Source of the DNA: Cellvibrio sp. PSBB023
GTDB taxonomy: Bacteria; Pseudomonadota; Gammaproteobacteria; Pseudomonadales; Cellvibrionaceae
Assembly: GCF_002007605.1 (NCBI RefSeq)
Contig: NZ_CP019799.1
Location: 248,001 to 312,000 of the forward strand
Length of the DNA stretch: 64,000 nt
Direction of reading: 5' to 3'
Positions 10,179 through 19,851 of the stretch are shown here, in pieces. The notes beneath the pieces are model-generated. The model ran no database searches, was not told where the DNA came from, and saw only the letters and a program-made list of their open reading frames with translations. Position 1 is the stretch's first letter, and every line of letters starts with the position of its first letter. Both the position numbers and the translations under genes were made by a program.

Positions 10179-10738
10179 TCAGCGTGTTCCTGAGGGTTAA
10201 AACTGGTCGGTGATTCTGTGTGTCGCGGCGCTTGGTGTCAATCAAATCGCCAGCATTTAGGCCTGCCTGATCTACAAATAGAAGCCGCATAGAGACCGTT
10301 AAATCAGGCAATTGGTTCAGTGTTTTTATTCCTGCAGTAATCTACGGCAGTCCGACCGGAGGAGTTGTTAGCAATTGTGCGCCCGGCAATCGGTCAATCT
10401 GCCTGTCTGTAGTCGTTAAGGAAGAGCTTGTTAAGGAACTATTCAGAATTCCAACAGCCATAGAGAAGAGCTTTATCGGCTGGTGCCCCGCCGGAGACAA
10501 AGACCATGGGGATTTGTCACTCCTGCTACCAACCATCTGGCAATAAAGTAACAAAATTCTCGTGGATGTGACCGGGGCAACGCGACAACACGCTTTTACT
10601 TGAACTGTCATAAATTGTGCGTAGACTGCCGCCTCGCCGCGTAGAGGGACTCTTTATCAGAACCGGGTGGCGAATAATCAACCTGTTTTTTGCGGCACAT
10701 AGCACGCTAGAAAACAATAAAACGCAGCGGGATCTTTT
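10179..10738. other. 560-bp intergenic region between divergent genes
   Basis: Separates the FG-GAP lipoprotein (minus) from a small hypothetical gene (plus), so it must hold both promoters. I see no RNA gene, strong inverted repeat or terminator. Two minus-strand frames here (10342-10611 and 10526-10987) lack good composition and recognisable sequence. Confidence 0.5.
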
Positions 10739-11119
10739 ATGGTGATGAACTCTTTTTTTGTTGAAACAGTATTGAGCAATCGTCTTGGGCAACCGGTAAG
10801 CCTGAGCGTTTGTCACCTGCAATTCCAGGGGCGCGATTATGTACTGGTTGTTGCACCTACCCAGCATGCATCCAGTTTCGTCGGAAAAAATGCAGAACCT
10901 TTTGCGTTTCAATTGCGCGAGCGCTTTGATCTGGATGCGCGCCGCTTTGAATTGATTGAGGTGCGTGAATCTACTGACGGTACTCAAATGTACCGCTGGC
11001 GCTTTGAGTGGGTGGGTAATTCACCGCTGTCTGCGCGCAGTGAAGAAATTACATCGCCGGTGTTGCGCACGGTGTTGTTGGATGTTGTTGAGCCCGCTGC
11101 TCCGGCGGCAATTGCCTGA
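10739..11119 (+). CDS. hypothetical protein
   Basis: 126 aa, not recognised. No signal peptide or membrane segment. The sequence has alternating hydrophobic/polar strands (FVETVLSNRLGQPVSLSV; MYRWRFEWVGN) and looks like a small beta-rich cytoplasmic protein. ATG at 10739 has GGGA 6 nt upstream; a second ATG lies at 10745. It converges with the next minus-strand gene, 15 bp away. Function unknown. Confidence 0.6.
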   Translation: MVMNSFFVETVLSNRLGQPVSLSVCHLQFQGRDYVLVVAPTQHASSFVGKNAEPFAFQLRERFDLDARRFELIEVRESTDGTQMYRWRFEWVGNSPLSARSEEITSPVLRTVLLDVVEPAAPAAIA

Positions 11120-11134
11120 CCGTTTGTTCAGCGG

Positions 11135-11527
11135 TTATTCCTCCGCGCCCATATTGATGGGTGTTTCCTTTCGCCATAGGCGTTGGCGCAGTGGCTGCCC
11201 CAACTGTGCCAGCAGCGTCTGTTTGTGTTCTTCACTGGTGAACCAATAATAGTCTTGTGTACTTTTGGGTTTAAACCAGCCGCGCACTTCACCCATGTAT
11301 TCCAGGGTTAATTTGGGCATGCCCATTTTGCGATCGAAATTAAAACTCTGGTTCCAATGTACCAATAAGTCGCGTTTGGCGATGGCCAGTGCCAACACAG
11401 GCGTCTCGGCGGTGATGGGTTTGCAGCTGATAAAACCAATCACTGGTTCGGCGCTGTCGCTATCAATGCGTGAGGCGTTTTCAAAAAAAATGTTTTCGCC
11501 AGAAAGTACAACTTTGTAGTAGGTCAT
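11135..11527 (-). CDS. hypothetical protein
   Basis: 130 aa from the ATG at 11527 (a TTG at 11533 is in frame). Not recognised; no export signal or membrane helix. Aromatic-rich C-terminus (QDYYWFTSEEHKQTL). It lies 17 bp downstream of the DUF1704 gene on the same strand and is probably co-transcribed with it. Confidence 0.6.
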   Translation of the reverse strand: MTYYKVVLSGENIFFENASRIDSDSAEPVIGFISCKPITAETPVLALAIAKRDLLVHWNQSFNFDRKMGMPKLTLEYMGEVRGWFKPKSTQDYYWFTSEEHKQTLLAQLGQPLRQRLWRKETPINMGAEE

Positions 11528-11543
11528 GATCAACTAATCTAAC

Positions 11544-12878
11544 TCAATCCAATTCTGCGTCGGTAGGTGGTTGGATGGGTGTTGCTGCCGGCAGTTGCCG
11601 GAACAGTTTATTAAAGTGCTGTTGCACGCGCGCAATATTCATCTCCGACAAACTGCTTGAGAATCCAAACCACACATAAAGGCCGTTCAGGTTTTTAAAC
11701 ATCGGTGGCAAATATTTGGGCCCGGCAATAACGCCATCCAGATAGCGCTCATAAAGTAGCGGTAAATCATCCAGCGTTACCTTGCCCACAAACAGCATGG
11801 GAATAATTTCCGGCACGCCCGACTGTATGGCGCTGCGAATAAAATTCACATTTTCCACAAAACCTTTTACGTAAGAGATGTCTTTGGTGAACACCGAGCC
11901 GCCGGTCAGGGTGCCGCCGCGAAATACCCGTTGGGTCACGCGATAACTGTCGTGTTCGCTCACGCCTCGCTCTAAAAAGTAGCGGTAGACCTCACAAAAA
12001 TCAGCACCTTGTTCAGCCAGATCGACAGCAACTACCCGATCGCTAATGCGTCGTGCACGCTGCGGAAAAGAACTGAAAGTCAGGGTTTCCAGCAGCACGG
12101 CCATACCTTCCTGAATCGCCGTAATACGCGGAGAACCAACACTCAACCAGGTTGCCCAAGGTTGTTCGCGGCCATTGAGTGTAGTGCCTATGTGAACCCA
12201 GCCTTCGTGGACTTCCAACACCTGAATATCCAGCTCGGAGAAATGGGAGCGGCGATTAATTTTAATGCGGTCGCCACCGGCGGACGCGTCAGAGACAATG
12301 TCATCGCTAATTTGCACGCGCACTTCGTCCGCACCAAAATAGTCGCGCATACGCCCATCCAGCATCCTGACCGCTTCTTCGGCGTTGATGTGATTGGTGT
12401 AGGGGCGATTTAAATGCTCAACCGCTGGCAATGAAAAAATATGGCACAGGCGCTCGCCCATCTGGCGCAGGGTTTTGCGATCGCCACGAATGTTGTCGCT
12501 GGCGGAGCCGTACAGTTGCTTACTGAAATAGCCAAATTGTTGGGTGCCGCGCGCAAGCAATAGCTCAATCACAATCTGGTATTGATCGATGGTGGCCTGC
12601 AGAATTTTGCCCAACGCATCGTCGCGCCCCAATTGGCGGCGCACATCATTTTTTAGTTCTTTCAGTAATTGGCTGATATTACCCGCATCAAACGCCAGTG
12701 TTTGGCGCTGATAAAAATCGCTTTCCAGGGCGGGCAGCTCCCGACCTTCCCGGGCGCGAAAGCGCTGTTCGATTCCCGGTGGCCACTTGATGGCATCGAG
12801 AATGCGAATAGGCTTTTGCAAGGAGATCAGGCGCGTTGAAAGCTGTCTCAATCGCTCCAGGTAAAGTGAGTCGGTCAT
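11544..12878 (-). CDS. DUF1704 / QEGLA-motif putative zinc metallopeptidase
   Basis: 444 aa, matching the family annotated as flavohemoglobin expression-modulating QEGLA motif protein. Key marks are EVHEGWVHIGT (an HExxxH-like zinc site, near residue 220) and TAIQEGMAVLLE about 30 residues later, which is the name-giving QEG(L/M)A motif with the third ligand Glu. Eukaryotic relatives are tyrosine carboxypeptidases of tubulin (MATCAP); the bacterial role is unknown. The protein is full length with a clean ATG. First gene of a likely two-gene unit with the following 130-aa gene. Confidence 0.75.
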   Translation of the reverse strand: MTDSLYLERLRQLSTRLISLQKPIRILDAIKWPPGIEQRFRAREGRELPALESDFYQRQTLAFDAGNISQLLKELKNDVRRQLGRDDALGKILQATIDQYQIVIELLLARGTQQFGYFSKQLYGSASDNIRGDRKTLRQMGERLCHIFSLPAVEHLNRPYTNHINAEEAVRMLDGRMRDYFGADEVRVQISDDIVSDASAGGDRIKINRRSHFSELDIQVLEVHEGWVHIGTTLNGREQPWATWLSVGSPRITAIQEGMAVLLETLTFSSFPQRARRISDRVVAVDLAEQGADFCEVYRYFLERGVSEHDSYRVTQRVFRGGTLTGGSVFTKDISYVKGFVENVNFIRSAIQSGVPEIIPMLFVGKVTLDDLPLLYERYLDGVIAGPKYLPPMFKNLNGLYVWFGFSSSLSEMNIARVQQHFNKLFRQLPAATPIQPPTDAELD

Positions 12879-13095
12879 ATGCGGAATGCCACAAAAGGGG
12901 GCAGCCAGGTGCTGTGCACAGATGGCTTGGAATCGGCGCGCATTCTAGCCGTTTGCTGGTGCTTTGTGGCGAGTATTTATGCATGCACAGGTCACGTCTG
13001 GCGTAGTGCTGGATAAATCGCCAGAATGTACAAGGTTTGGGTTTGCCGCTAGGTAACTATAGGTTTGAACTGATTGAGCCATGGGGGATTGGTCT

Positions 13096-13404
13096 ATGCC
13101 ATTTGTTGCGCTGGAAAAACTACATCAACTTTATGATGGTTACCGCAAAGCCTTTACACTGGGTGGCCAGCCTCTGTTGCTGTTGCAGGAAAATGGTAAA
13201 ACCTTACTGATGAAAAACAGCTGCCCCCATGCGGGCGCAGCACTGACTTATGCGACCTGTGTGGGCAACGCGATTCGCTGCCCCCTGCATGGTATGGTGT
13301 TTGACTTGCACAGCGGGCGCTCAACCAACCCCGCGTGCAGTGACTCCTTGCAATTTATCCCCTTGATCTACGAGGGAAATACCTTGGGCGTGGAATGGAA
13401 TTAA
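13096..13404 (+). CDS. small Rieske-type [2Fe-2S] protein
   Basis: 102 aa, one Rieske domain. Cluster ligands are visible as SCPHAGA (Cys-x-His) and, about 18 residues on, RCPLHGMVFDL (Cys-x2-His). Stand-alone Rieske ferredoxins of this size feed electrons to oxygenases or reductases; the partner is not nearby. The start at 13096 has GGGGGA 7 nt upstream; an in-frame ATG at 13081 is weaker. No signal or membrane anchor, so cytoplasmic. Confidence 0.82.
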   Translation: MPFVALEKLHQLYDGYRKAFTLGGQPLLLLQENGKTLLMKNSCPHAGAALTYATCVGNAIRCPLHGMVFDLHSGRSTNPACSDSLQFIPLIYEGNTLGVEWN

Positions 13405-13472
13405 GTGGTTAATCTGTTGTTGTAAATATTGTTGTTGTAAATATTGTTACGAATATTGTTATAAGGACTTAT

Positions 13473-13958
13473 ATGAAGCGTTTGATAATGAAATCCCTGG
13501 TGGTGCTGGTGTTAATCGCGGGTATTGGCAATTACCTCGTCTATCTCAACACCGGTCAGATGCCACTGCTGGCCATGCGCGATCAATTAGCTGGCAAGAG
13601 CCTTGGTGATTTTTTGCCTTCAGTCTCTGCCGATAAGCTCGCAACTGAAGCGCGCTCGGCTGCAGGTAAGGTGGTCGATCAATTTTCAACTGCCGAACCA
13701 AGCACCGAAGTGAAGGTGTATAAATGGACGGATGGTGAAGGGCGCGTACATTTTAGTGATAAGCCCTTGGTACAAGAGGCGCAACAGATCGCGGTAGAGA
13801 CACGCAATGCCATTTCCGCCCCTGAGACAGCTTCCCAATCCACACCCAAGGCTGCGGCAGGCGCACCGTCAGCCGCTGAGCCATCGCCTCTGGAAAAAGC
13901 CCGCGCCGCCGCAGAAGCGATGAATAACCGGACCGTGCAGCAAGAGCAGGATTATTGA
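13473..13958 (+). CDS. membrane-anchored DUF4124-domain protein
   Basis: 161 aa. An N-terminal hydrophobic segment (residues ~5-26) acts as signal anchor. The DUF4124 motif KVYKWTDGEGRVHFSDKP lies near residue 80, followed by an Ala/Pro/Ser-rich tail rich in charged residues. DUF4124 proteins are periplasmic or membrane-tethered and of unknown function. The stop overlaps the region of the mtgA start (9 bp before its ATG), so the two are co-transcribed and may act together at the cell wall; that link is inference. The 5' leader contains a short tandem repeat TTGTTGTAAATA (about 13418-13445). Confidence 0.75.
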   Translation: MKRLIMKSLVVLVLIAGIGNYLVYLNTGQMPLLAMRDQLAGKSLGDFLPSVSADKLATEARSAAGKVVDQFSTAEPSTEVKVYKWTDGEGRVHFSDKPLVQEAQQIAVETRNAISAPETASQSTPKAAAGAPSAAEPSPLEKARAAAEAMNNRTVQQEQDY

Positions 13959-13966
13959 TCCACCCA

Positions 13967-14659
13967 ATGAAAAAGTTCTGGCGTATTACGCGATTTTCCC
14001 TCAAGTGGTTACTGCTACTGATACTTGCCTATCAGTTGTGGATTGTGGCGCATCTGGTGTTCTGGAAATGGTCGAATCCCACAGAAACCCGCTTTATGTC
14101 ACTGCGACTGGACGAGATGCGCACGCAGAATCCCAAGGCAGAACTCAAGTATCAGTGGGTGGATTACCAACACATCTCTGCACACCTCAAGCGCGCCGTC
14201 GTTGCCGCTGAGGATGATCGCTTTATGCAACATCACGGTTTCGATATGCGTGGCATAGAACTGGCACTCAAAAAGAATCAGCGCAAAGGTGCATCGGTTG
14301 CTGGCGGTTCTTCTATTACCCAGCAGTTGGCCAAAAACCTGTTTTTATCGCCATCGCGCTCTTATGTGCGCAAGGCCCAGGAGGCGGTGATTGCCCTGAT
14401 GATTGAATTCCTGTGGGATAAACGCCGTATTTTGGAGGTGTATCTGAATGTGGTGGAGTGGGGCAATGGTGTCTTTGGGGCTGAGGCTGCCGCGCGCCAC
14501 TACTATCGTGTTCCCGCATCGCAGATAGGCCCTTCAGCCGCGGCGCGCATGGCAGTGATGTTGCCCAACCCGCGCCAGTATGAAAAAGCCATGCCCGCAT
14601 GGGTGGTACGCCATGCCTCGCGGGTGCAGGCGCGAATGCGGTACTCGCAGATTCCGTGA
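13967..14659 (+). CDS. mtgA: monofunctional biosynthetic peptidoglycan transglycosylase
   Basis: 230 aa from ATG 13967 (TTG at 13955 also in frame). One N-terminal transmembrane helix, then a GT51 glycosyltransferase domain that polymerises lipid II. Motif 1 with the catalytic Glu is AAEDDRFMQHHGFD; motif 2 is GGSSITQQLAKNLFL; the KRRILEVYLNVVEWGNGVFG segment is motif 4/5. No transpeptidase domain, hence MtgA rather than a class A PBP. Follows the DUF4124 gene closely. Confidence 0.95.
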   Translation: MKKFWRITRFSLKWLLLLILAYQLWIVAHLVFWKWSNPTETRFMSLRLDEMRTQNPKAELKYQWVDYQHISAHLKRAVVAAEDDRFMQHHGFDMRGIELALKKNQRKGASVAGGSSITQQLAKNLFLSPSRSYVRKAQEAVIALMIEFLWDKRRILEVYLNVVEWGNGVFGAEAAARHYYRVPASQIGPSAAARMAVMLPNPRQYEKAMPAWVVRHASRVQARMRYSQIP

Positions 14660-14819
14660 TGGCCGCTGTGACTTTTTGTCCCCGTCCGCTTTAAATTTGC
14701 GCCGCAGTGACCATATCCTGCGGGCGTGGTTCTCGCGCCATGGCTTTTACGTTACAATCGCGACCCTTTTGGGGTCTCAGTATCCTGTAGTGGTTAATCT
14801 GTTGAACTGAGGTGCTTAC

Positions 14820-15065
14820 ATGCCTATCTATGAATACCAATGTGAATCCTGTAACCATGGGTTGGAGGCTTTGCAAAAGTTGAGTGACGCTCCCTTGGTG
14901 GATTGTCCCGCTTGTGGCAAGGCCAGCCTCAAAAAACAAATCTCGGCGGCGGGTTTTCGCCTCTCTGGCGGCGGCTGGTACGAGACCGACTTTAAATCAG
15001 GCAAGAAAAAGAATCTCGCTGGCGATACCAGTGGTTCCAGTTCAGCCTCCGGTGCGGCCAGCTAA
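14820..15065 (+). CDS. FmdB-family zinc ribbon protein
   Basis: 81 aa. Starts MPIYEYQC and carries two CxxC pairs (Cys8/11 and Cys29/32), the FmdB regulator-like zinc ribbon, then a Gly/Ser-rich tail ending in SSSASGAAS. It lies 66 bp before aspS in the same direction, an arrangement shared by many gammaproteobacteria. Function unproven; possibly nucleic-acid or protein binding. Confidence 0.88.
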   Translation: MPIYEYQCESCNHGLEALQKLSDAPLVDCPACGKASLKKQISAAGFRLSGGGWYETDFKSGKKKNLAGDTSGSSSASGAAS

Positions 15066-15131
15066 GCTGGCCCACCTGTTTAGTCCATGCACTTTTTATA
15101 ATTACATTCTTACCAATATCAGGAACCAGCT

Positions 15132-16940
15132 ATGCGCAGCCAATATTGTGGCGCTTTAAATGCCTCGTTTATCGATCAAGAAGTGACCCTCTGTGGATGG
15201 GTTGATCGTCGTCGCGATCACGGTGGTGTGATCTTTATCGACCTGCGCGACCGCGAAGGTATTGTGCAAGTGGTGTTTGATCCGGATGCCAAAGAGAATT
15301 TTGCGCTGGCCGATAAAGTGCGCGGTGAGTACGTATTGCAACTCACCGGTAAAGTGCGCGCCCGTGCGCCATCCACTGTTAACCCGAATATGGCGACTGG
15401 CGAGATCGAAGTTTACGGTACTGCGCTGACCATTCTGAACGAAGCGGAAACCATGCCTTTCCCCTTGGATTCCTATTCCAACGTGGGTGAAGAGACGCGC
15501 TTGAAATATCGCTTCCTCGATTTGCGCCGCACTGAAATGCAGAAAAACCTGCGTTTCCGCAGCAAAGTCACCAGCGTGATTCGCAACTATCTGGATCGCA
15601 ATGGTTTCCTTGATGTTGAAACCCCAATCCTGACTCGTGCGACGCCAGAAGGCGCGCGCGATTATCTGGTGCCATCACGTACCCACGACGGTAAATTCTT
15701 TGCACTGCCGCAATCACCACAGTTGTTTAAGCAATTGTTGATGGTGGCCGGTTACGACCGTTACTACCAAATCGCCAAGTGCTTCCGCGATGAAGATTTG
15801 CGTGCTGATCGTCAGCCAGAATTTACCCAAATCGACATCGAAACCTCCTTCATGTCGCAAGAACAAATCATGGAAATTACCGAAGGTATGTTCCGCGAAT
15901 TGTTCAAAGATTTGCTCGGTGTCGAGTTTGCTGAAATCAAACACATGCCTTTCTCTGAGGCCATTGCCAAATACGGCTCAGACAAACCGGACATGCGTAT
16001 TCCGTTGGAATTGGTTGATATCAAAGACCTGGTTACCGACGTGGATTTCAAAGTCTTCGCTGGCCCGGCTAACGATCCAAAATCCCGCGTTACCGCATTG
16101 AAAGTACCTGGCGGTAACGAAAAATTGACCCGTAAACAAATCGACGACTACACCAAGTTCGTTGGTATCTACGGCGCAAAAGGTTTGGCGTACATCAAAG
16201 TCAACGACAAGTCTGATCTGGAAGAAGGCCTGCAATCACCGATTGTTAAAAACTTGCCCGTGCCAGTGCGTGCCGCAATTCTTGAGCGCGTTGGTGCTGA
16301 GAATGGCGATCTGATTTTCTTCGGCGCTGACAAACATAAAGTCGTTACCGAAGCCTTGGGCGCATTGCGCTGCAAACTCGGTGCAGACCTTGAGTTGTAC
16401 ACCGCGCAATGGGCACCGCTGTGGGTTGTTGATTTCCCAATGTTTGAAGAAGATGACAAAGGCGGCTGGACTTCAATTCACCACCCATTCACTTCACCTA
16501 GCTGTACCCCGGAAGAGTTGGTTGCGAACCCGGGTGCGGCCTTGTCTCGCGCTTACGATTTGGTATTGAACGGTACTGAATTGGGTGGTGGTTCGGTGCG
16601 TATCCACTCATCGACCATGCAACAAGCGGTATTTAAAATCCTCGGTATTTCACCGGAAGAGCAACGCGAGAAATTCGGCTTCCTGCTTGACGCACTTGCC
16701 TACGGCGCACCGCCACACGGTGGTTTGGCGTTCGGTTTGGATCGTTTGATTATGTTGATGGTGGGCGCAAGTTCAATCCGCGATGTTATCGCTTTCCCCA
16801 AAACCCAAAGCGCTGCTTGTGTGATGACTGATGCACCGGGTACTGTAGATGAATTGCAATTGCGCGATTTGCACATCCGCTTGCGCAAAAAAGAAAAAGC
16901 CGTTGCAGCAACAGACGATGCACCTGAATACGGCATGTAA
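15132..16940 (+). CDS. aspS: aspartyl-tRNA synthetase
   Basis: 602 aa class II synthetase of the long bacterial type. An N-terminal OB-fold for the anticodon ([19 protein letters not shown]), motif 2 as [18 protein letters not shown], a bacterial GAD insertion in the middle, and motif 3 GLAFGLDRL near the C-terminus. Attaches aspartate to tRNA-Asp; whether it also charges tRNA-Asn cannot be judged. Followed by its own strong terminator. Confidence 0.97.
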   Translation: MRSQYCGALNASFIDQEVTLCGWVDRRRDHGGVIFIDLRDREGIVQVVFDPDAKENFALADKVRGEYVLQLTGKVRARAPSTVNPNMATGEIEVYGTALTILNEAETMPFPLDSYSNVGEETRLKYRFLDLRRTEMQKNLRFRSKVTSVIRNYLDRNGFLDVETPILTRATPEGARDYLVPSRTHDGKFFALPQSPQLFKQLLMVAGYDRYYQIAKCFRDEDLRADRQPEFTQIDIETSFMSQEQIMEITEGMFRELFKDLLGVEFAEIKHMPFSEAIAKYGSDKPDMRIPLELVDIKDLVTDVDFKVFAGPANDPKSRVTALKVPGGNEKLTRKQIDDYTKFVGIYGAKGLAYIKVNDKSDLEEGLQSPIVKNLPVPVRAAILERVGAENGDLIFFGADKHKVVTEALGALRCKLGADLELYTAQWAPLWVVDFPMFEEDDKGGWTSIHHPFTSPSCTPEELVANPGAALSRAYDLVLNGTELGGGSVRIHSSTMQQAVFKILGISPEEQREKFGFLLDALAYGAPPHGGLAFGLDRLIMLMVGASSIRDVIAFPKTQSAACVMTDAPGTVDELQLRDLHIRLRKKEKAVAATDDAPEYGM

Positions 16941-16954
16941 TTTTTGTTGATTTG

Positions 16955-16984
16955 AAAAGGGTGGGCATTGCCCGCCCTTTTTTA
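16955..16984 (+). terminator. rho-independent terminator after aspS
   Basis: Stem AAAAGGGTGGGC / GCCCGCCCTTTTTT with loop ATT and one G-U pair, 14 bp after the aspS stop. The A and T tracts make it workable on both strands. Confidence 0.85.
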
Positions 16985-17023
16985 TTCCCCTCACGTTAAT
17001 AATCTGCAAGTTGGAGCTGTGCA

Positions 17024-17767
17024 ATGGCCGGACATTCCAAATGGGCAAACATGAAACACCGCAAGGCGCGTCAGGACGCCAAGCGCACCAAAATCTTCAC
17101 CAAAATCATCCGCGAATTAACCGTCGCTGCCAAGGGTGGTGCAAACCCTGCCGATAACCCGCGCCTGCGCGCAGCGGTGGATAAAGCCTATCTCAACAAT
17201 CTGAAAAAAGACGTGGTAGAGCGTGCTATTGCCCGTGGTGCCGGTACGAATGAATCCGATGCTTACGAGGAATTGACCTACGAAGGTTATGGCGTTAATG
17301 GTGTCGCCTTTATCGTGGAATGTATGACCGACAACCGCAATCGTACGGCGGGCGATGTGCGCCATGCGTTTGACAAAAAGGGTGGTAATCTCGGCACCAG
17401 TGGTTCGGTTTCTTACTTGTTTGCGCGCAAAGGTCAAATCAGCTTTGAACCCGGCTTCAATGAAGATGCACTCATGGAAGCGGCCCTTGAAGCGGGCGCC
17501 GATGATGTTGTTATCAATGATGATGGCTCCGCCGATGTGATGACCGCTTTTGAAGATTTCTTCCGCGTGAAAGATGCACTCGCCAGTGCAGGGTTAAACC
17601 CCGTCTCCGCAGAGATCGCCCTGATCCCATCACTCACTGTCAGCCTCGACAAAGACGCCGCCGAGAAAACTCTCATCTTGATTGACGCCTTGGAAGACTT
17701 GGACGATGTACAAAACGTCTACACCAATGCCGATATAGCGGACGATATTATGGAGCAGATTGGTTAA
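17024..17767 (+). CDS. yebC: YebC/TACO1-family protein
   Basis: 247 aa. The N-terminus [20 protein letters not shown] is the family signature. Three-domain YebC/PmpR proteins have been described as transcription regulators and, more recently, as factors relieving ribosome stalling at proline-rich stretches. Full length (E. coli 246 aa). Here it lies between aspS and the ruv genes, the common gammaproteobacterial context. Confidence 0.95.
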   Translation: MAGHSKWANMKHRKARQDAKRTKIFTKIIRELTVAAKGGANPADNPRLRAAVDKAYLNNLKKDVVERAIARGAGTNESDAYEELTYEGYGVNGVAFIVECMTDNRNRTAGDVRHAFDKKGGNLGTSGSVSYLFARKGQISFEPGFNEDALMEAALEAGADDVVINDDGSADVMTAFEDFFRVKDALASAGLNPVSAEIALIPSLTVSLDKDAAEKTLILIDALEDLDDVQNVYTNADIADDIMEQIG

Positions 17768-17800
17768 CAGGATTTTTCACACCAATTTTCCTCATGTCAT

Positions 17801-17856
17801 ATTCCTGTCGTATACAAAATCACAGGAATAGATGAGTTTGGGTTCCCCCCAAACTC
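17801..17856. promoter_or_regulatory. two tandem inverted repeats upstream of an HTH gene
   Basis: ATTCCTGT/ACAGGAAT (17801-17808 and 17822-17829) followed by GAGTTTGGG/CCCAAACTC (17834-17842 and 17848-17856, 5-nt spacer). They end 18 bp before the HTH gene. Either could be its operator; the second could also terminate yebC weakly, though it is not followed by a long T-run. Confidence 0.4.
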
Positions 17857-17873
17857 TTTGAGGTATAGGCAGT

Positions 17874-18482
17874 ATGGATATGCAAATTAATAAGCACTTT
17901 CTCAGGCAAGAGCGTGAAAAGCGCGCATGGAGCCAAAGTCATTTAGCCGACGTGGCTGATTTAAGTATGCGCACGGTGCAACGTATTGAGCACAGTGGTG
18001 TTGCGTCTATGGAATCTGCAAAGGCGCTGGCAGCCGCCCTGGACTTGGAGCTTGCTGCGCTAGTGCAATCATCGCCGGCTATTACTCCACACCGGCCGAT
18101 GTCTTATCGCCTATTTGCGGCTATTGGCACAGTGCTGGTAGGTGTGATTGCTGTTGGTTGGTGGACAACGGCAGCGGCGCAGCAGGTCAAGCTCAGTCTT
18201 TCGATAGAAGCGCCCAACGGTACTTACTCTGATTTCAAGCTGTTAAATACCATTGGCGAGCAGAGCGAAATGCAATTGGATAATCAGTTCCGGGTGCTGG
18301 TTAATTCTCGCCCTCAAGGTGAGTACCTGTTACTTGAAGCTGACATATACCATTTTGTGGAAGCAGAATACCAATTGATGGCATCCCCATCCCTTCTGAT
18401 TGAAGATCAGGAGCCTTCATCCTTACACCTTGAATTTCCCAATGGCGACAAGGTGAAGTTGCTGGTTATGGCTGATTATTAA
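17874..18482 (+). CDS. membrane-anchored XRE-type helix-turn-helix protein
   Basis: 202 aa. Residues ~7-62 form a Cro/C1-type HTH (REKRAWSQSHLADVADLS, then MRTVQRIEHSG). A transmembrane segment follows at ~77-98 (LFAAIGTVLVGVIAVGWW), then a ~100-residue periplasmic part with beta-strand character. This layout resembles one-component membrane regulators that sense an outer signal and bind DNA from the membrane. Target unknown; the inverted repeats just upstream suggest self-regulation. Not part of the usual yebC-ruv gene order. Confidence 0.7.
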   Translation: MDMQINKHFLRQEREKRAWSQSHLADVADLSMRTVQRIEHSGVASMESAKALAAALDLELAALVQSSPAITPHRPMSYRLFAAIGTVLVGVIAVGWWTTAAAQQVKLSLSIEAPNGTYSDFKLLNTIGEQSEMQLDNQFRVLVNSRPQGEYLLLEADIYHFVEAEYQLMASPSLLIEDQEPSSLHLEFPNGDKVKLLVMADY

Positions 18483-18608
18483 GCGTCACCATTTTTAGAT
18501 TGGATTGGCAGTTGTTCGCAGACCCACAGCAACTGCCTCCTGCGCCTGCACATCTGTAAATCCCTCTTGCGTCACCCTGAATCACGTGCAACACTGCCGT
18601 CAATACAA

Positions 18609-18624
18609 CTGTATATAGATACAA
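18609..18624 (+). promoter_or_regulatory. LexA-like SOS box upstream of ruvC
   Basis: CTGTATATAGATACAA fits CTGT-N8-ACAG with one mismatch, in an AT-rich context like the E. coli consensus. It ends 2 bp before the ruvC ATG, so repression would block the -10 region or early elongation and would imply a very short leader. Confidence 0.55.
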
Positions 18625-18626
18625 CT

Positions 18627-19148
18627 ATGGCACTCATTCTCGGTATCGACCCCGGTTCCCGTAAAACAGGTTTTGGCATTATCAATGTCATTGGTAGTAA
18701 GTACGAATACCTGACCAGCGGGGTGATTCGCATGAAGGATTCGGATGAGTTGCCCGCCCGTTTAAAAGTGATTTTTGATTCCCTGACCCAGATTATCGAG
18801 CAATATTGCCCTCAAGAAATGGCGATTGAGCAGGTATTTATGGCGAAAAATGCCGCCTCAGCCTTGAAGTTGGGGCAGGCGAGGGGAGCGGCAATTGTGG
18901 CCGCTACAGCGCAGGATGTACCTGTGTCCGAGTACGAAGCACGTAAGGTCAAGCAGTCGGTTGTGGGAAATGGCGCTGCCGATAAACTGCAGGTGCAACA
19001 CATGGTGAAAACTCTGTTGCGCCTTCCCGCCGCACCACAGGAAGATGCGGCAGATGCTTTGGCGGTAGCGCTTTGCCATGCCAACACTCGCGACCATTTA
19101 ATTCGCATGGCAGGTTCATCCAGTTTTCGTCGTGGGCGCATTGTTTAA
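18627..19148 (+). CDS. ruvC: Holliday junction endonuclease RuvC
   Basis: 173 aa. Begins [18 protein letters not shown] with the first catalytic Asp at residue 7; the later acidic residues lie in [11 protein letters not shown] and in [13 protein letters not shown]. RuvC dimers resolve Holliday junctions delivered by RuvAB. A TTG at 18567 would add 20 residues without family support. First gene of ruvC-ruvA-ruvB, which runs on into ybgC-tol-pal. A LexA-like box touches its start. Confidence 0.96.
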   Translation: MALILGIDPGSRKTGFGIINVIGSKYEYLTSGVIRMKDSDELPARLKVIFDSLTQIIEQYCPQEMAIEQVFMAKNAASALKLGQARGAAIVAATAQDVPVSEYEARKVKQSVVGNGAADKLQVQHMVKTLLRLPAAPQEDAADALAVALCHANTRDHLIRMAGSSSFRRGRIV

Positions 19149-19199
19149 CAGTCACTGGTCAATCTGGTGAGTAAAACGAGTTATTAGAAGAGACATATT

Positions 19200-19814
19200 A
19201 TGATTGGACGCTTGCGCGGAACATTGGTTGAAAAACAGCCACCTTATTTGGTGCTGGATGTGCAAGGTGTGGGCTATGAATTGCAAGCGCCTATGACGAC
19301 GTTTTACCGTTTGCCAGCTATAGGCCAGGATGTGGTGTTGCACACCCACTTGTCGATTACTGAAAACCTGCACCAGCTTTTTGGATTTGCTGAACAGCGC
19401 GATCGCTCTTTATTTCGCACCCTGATCAAAGTGAATGGTGTTGGCCCCAAATTAGCAATATCTATATTGTCTGGCATGGAGGCGGATGATATCGCCCGCT
19501 GCGTGCGCGATGACAATATCACCGCACTCACAAAAGTCCCCGGGATAGGCAAAAAAACCGCAGAGCGTTTGGTCATTGAGTTGCGCGACCGCCTGAAAAA
19601 CTGGGATATGCCGCAAAACGATTTACTTGCCCACAGTGAAATTCAGAGTATCGCCACAGATAACGATGTGTTTGCCGAGGCAGAGAGTGCCTTGATCGCC
19701 CTTGGTTACAAACCGGTTGACGCGGCGAAAATGGTTTCCCTTGCCGCCAAACAAAAACCGGATGCCTCCAGCGAAGAGTTAATTCGTATGGCACTGCGCG
19801 CTATCGCCGGATAA
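19200..19814 (+). CDS. ruvA: Holliday junction branch-migration subunit RuvA
   Basis: 204 aa. OB-fold N-terminal domain (MIGRLRGTLVEKQPPYLVLD), two helix-hairpin-helix motifs (LIKVNGVGPKLAISILSG and LTKVPGIGKKTAERLVIEL), and a C-terminal domain III (AESALIALGYKPVDAAKMV) that contacts RuvB. Binds the four-way junction as a tetramer. 51 bp after ruvC. Confidence 0.97.
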   Translation: MIGRLRGTLVEKQPPYLVLDVQGVGYELQAPMTTFYRLPAIGQDVVLHTHLSITENLHQLFGFAEQRDRSLFRTLIKVNGVGPKLAISILSGMEADDIARCVRDDNITALTKVPGIGKKTAERLVIELRDRLKNWDMPQNDLLAHSEIQSIATDNDVFAEAESALIALGYKPVDAAKMVSLAAKQKPDASSEELIRMALRAIAG

Positions 19815-19851
19815 ACAGACTGCCGGATAATTTTTACCAGGTTGAATAACA

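Noticed and set aside
10342..10987. Two minus-strand frames (10342-10611, 10526-10987) in the 10.2-10.7 kb gap
   Set aside because: No recognisable domain, Cys/Arg-rich odd composition, and the second overlaps a better plus-strand gene.
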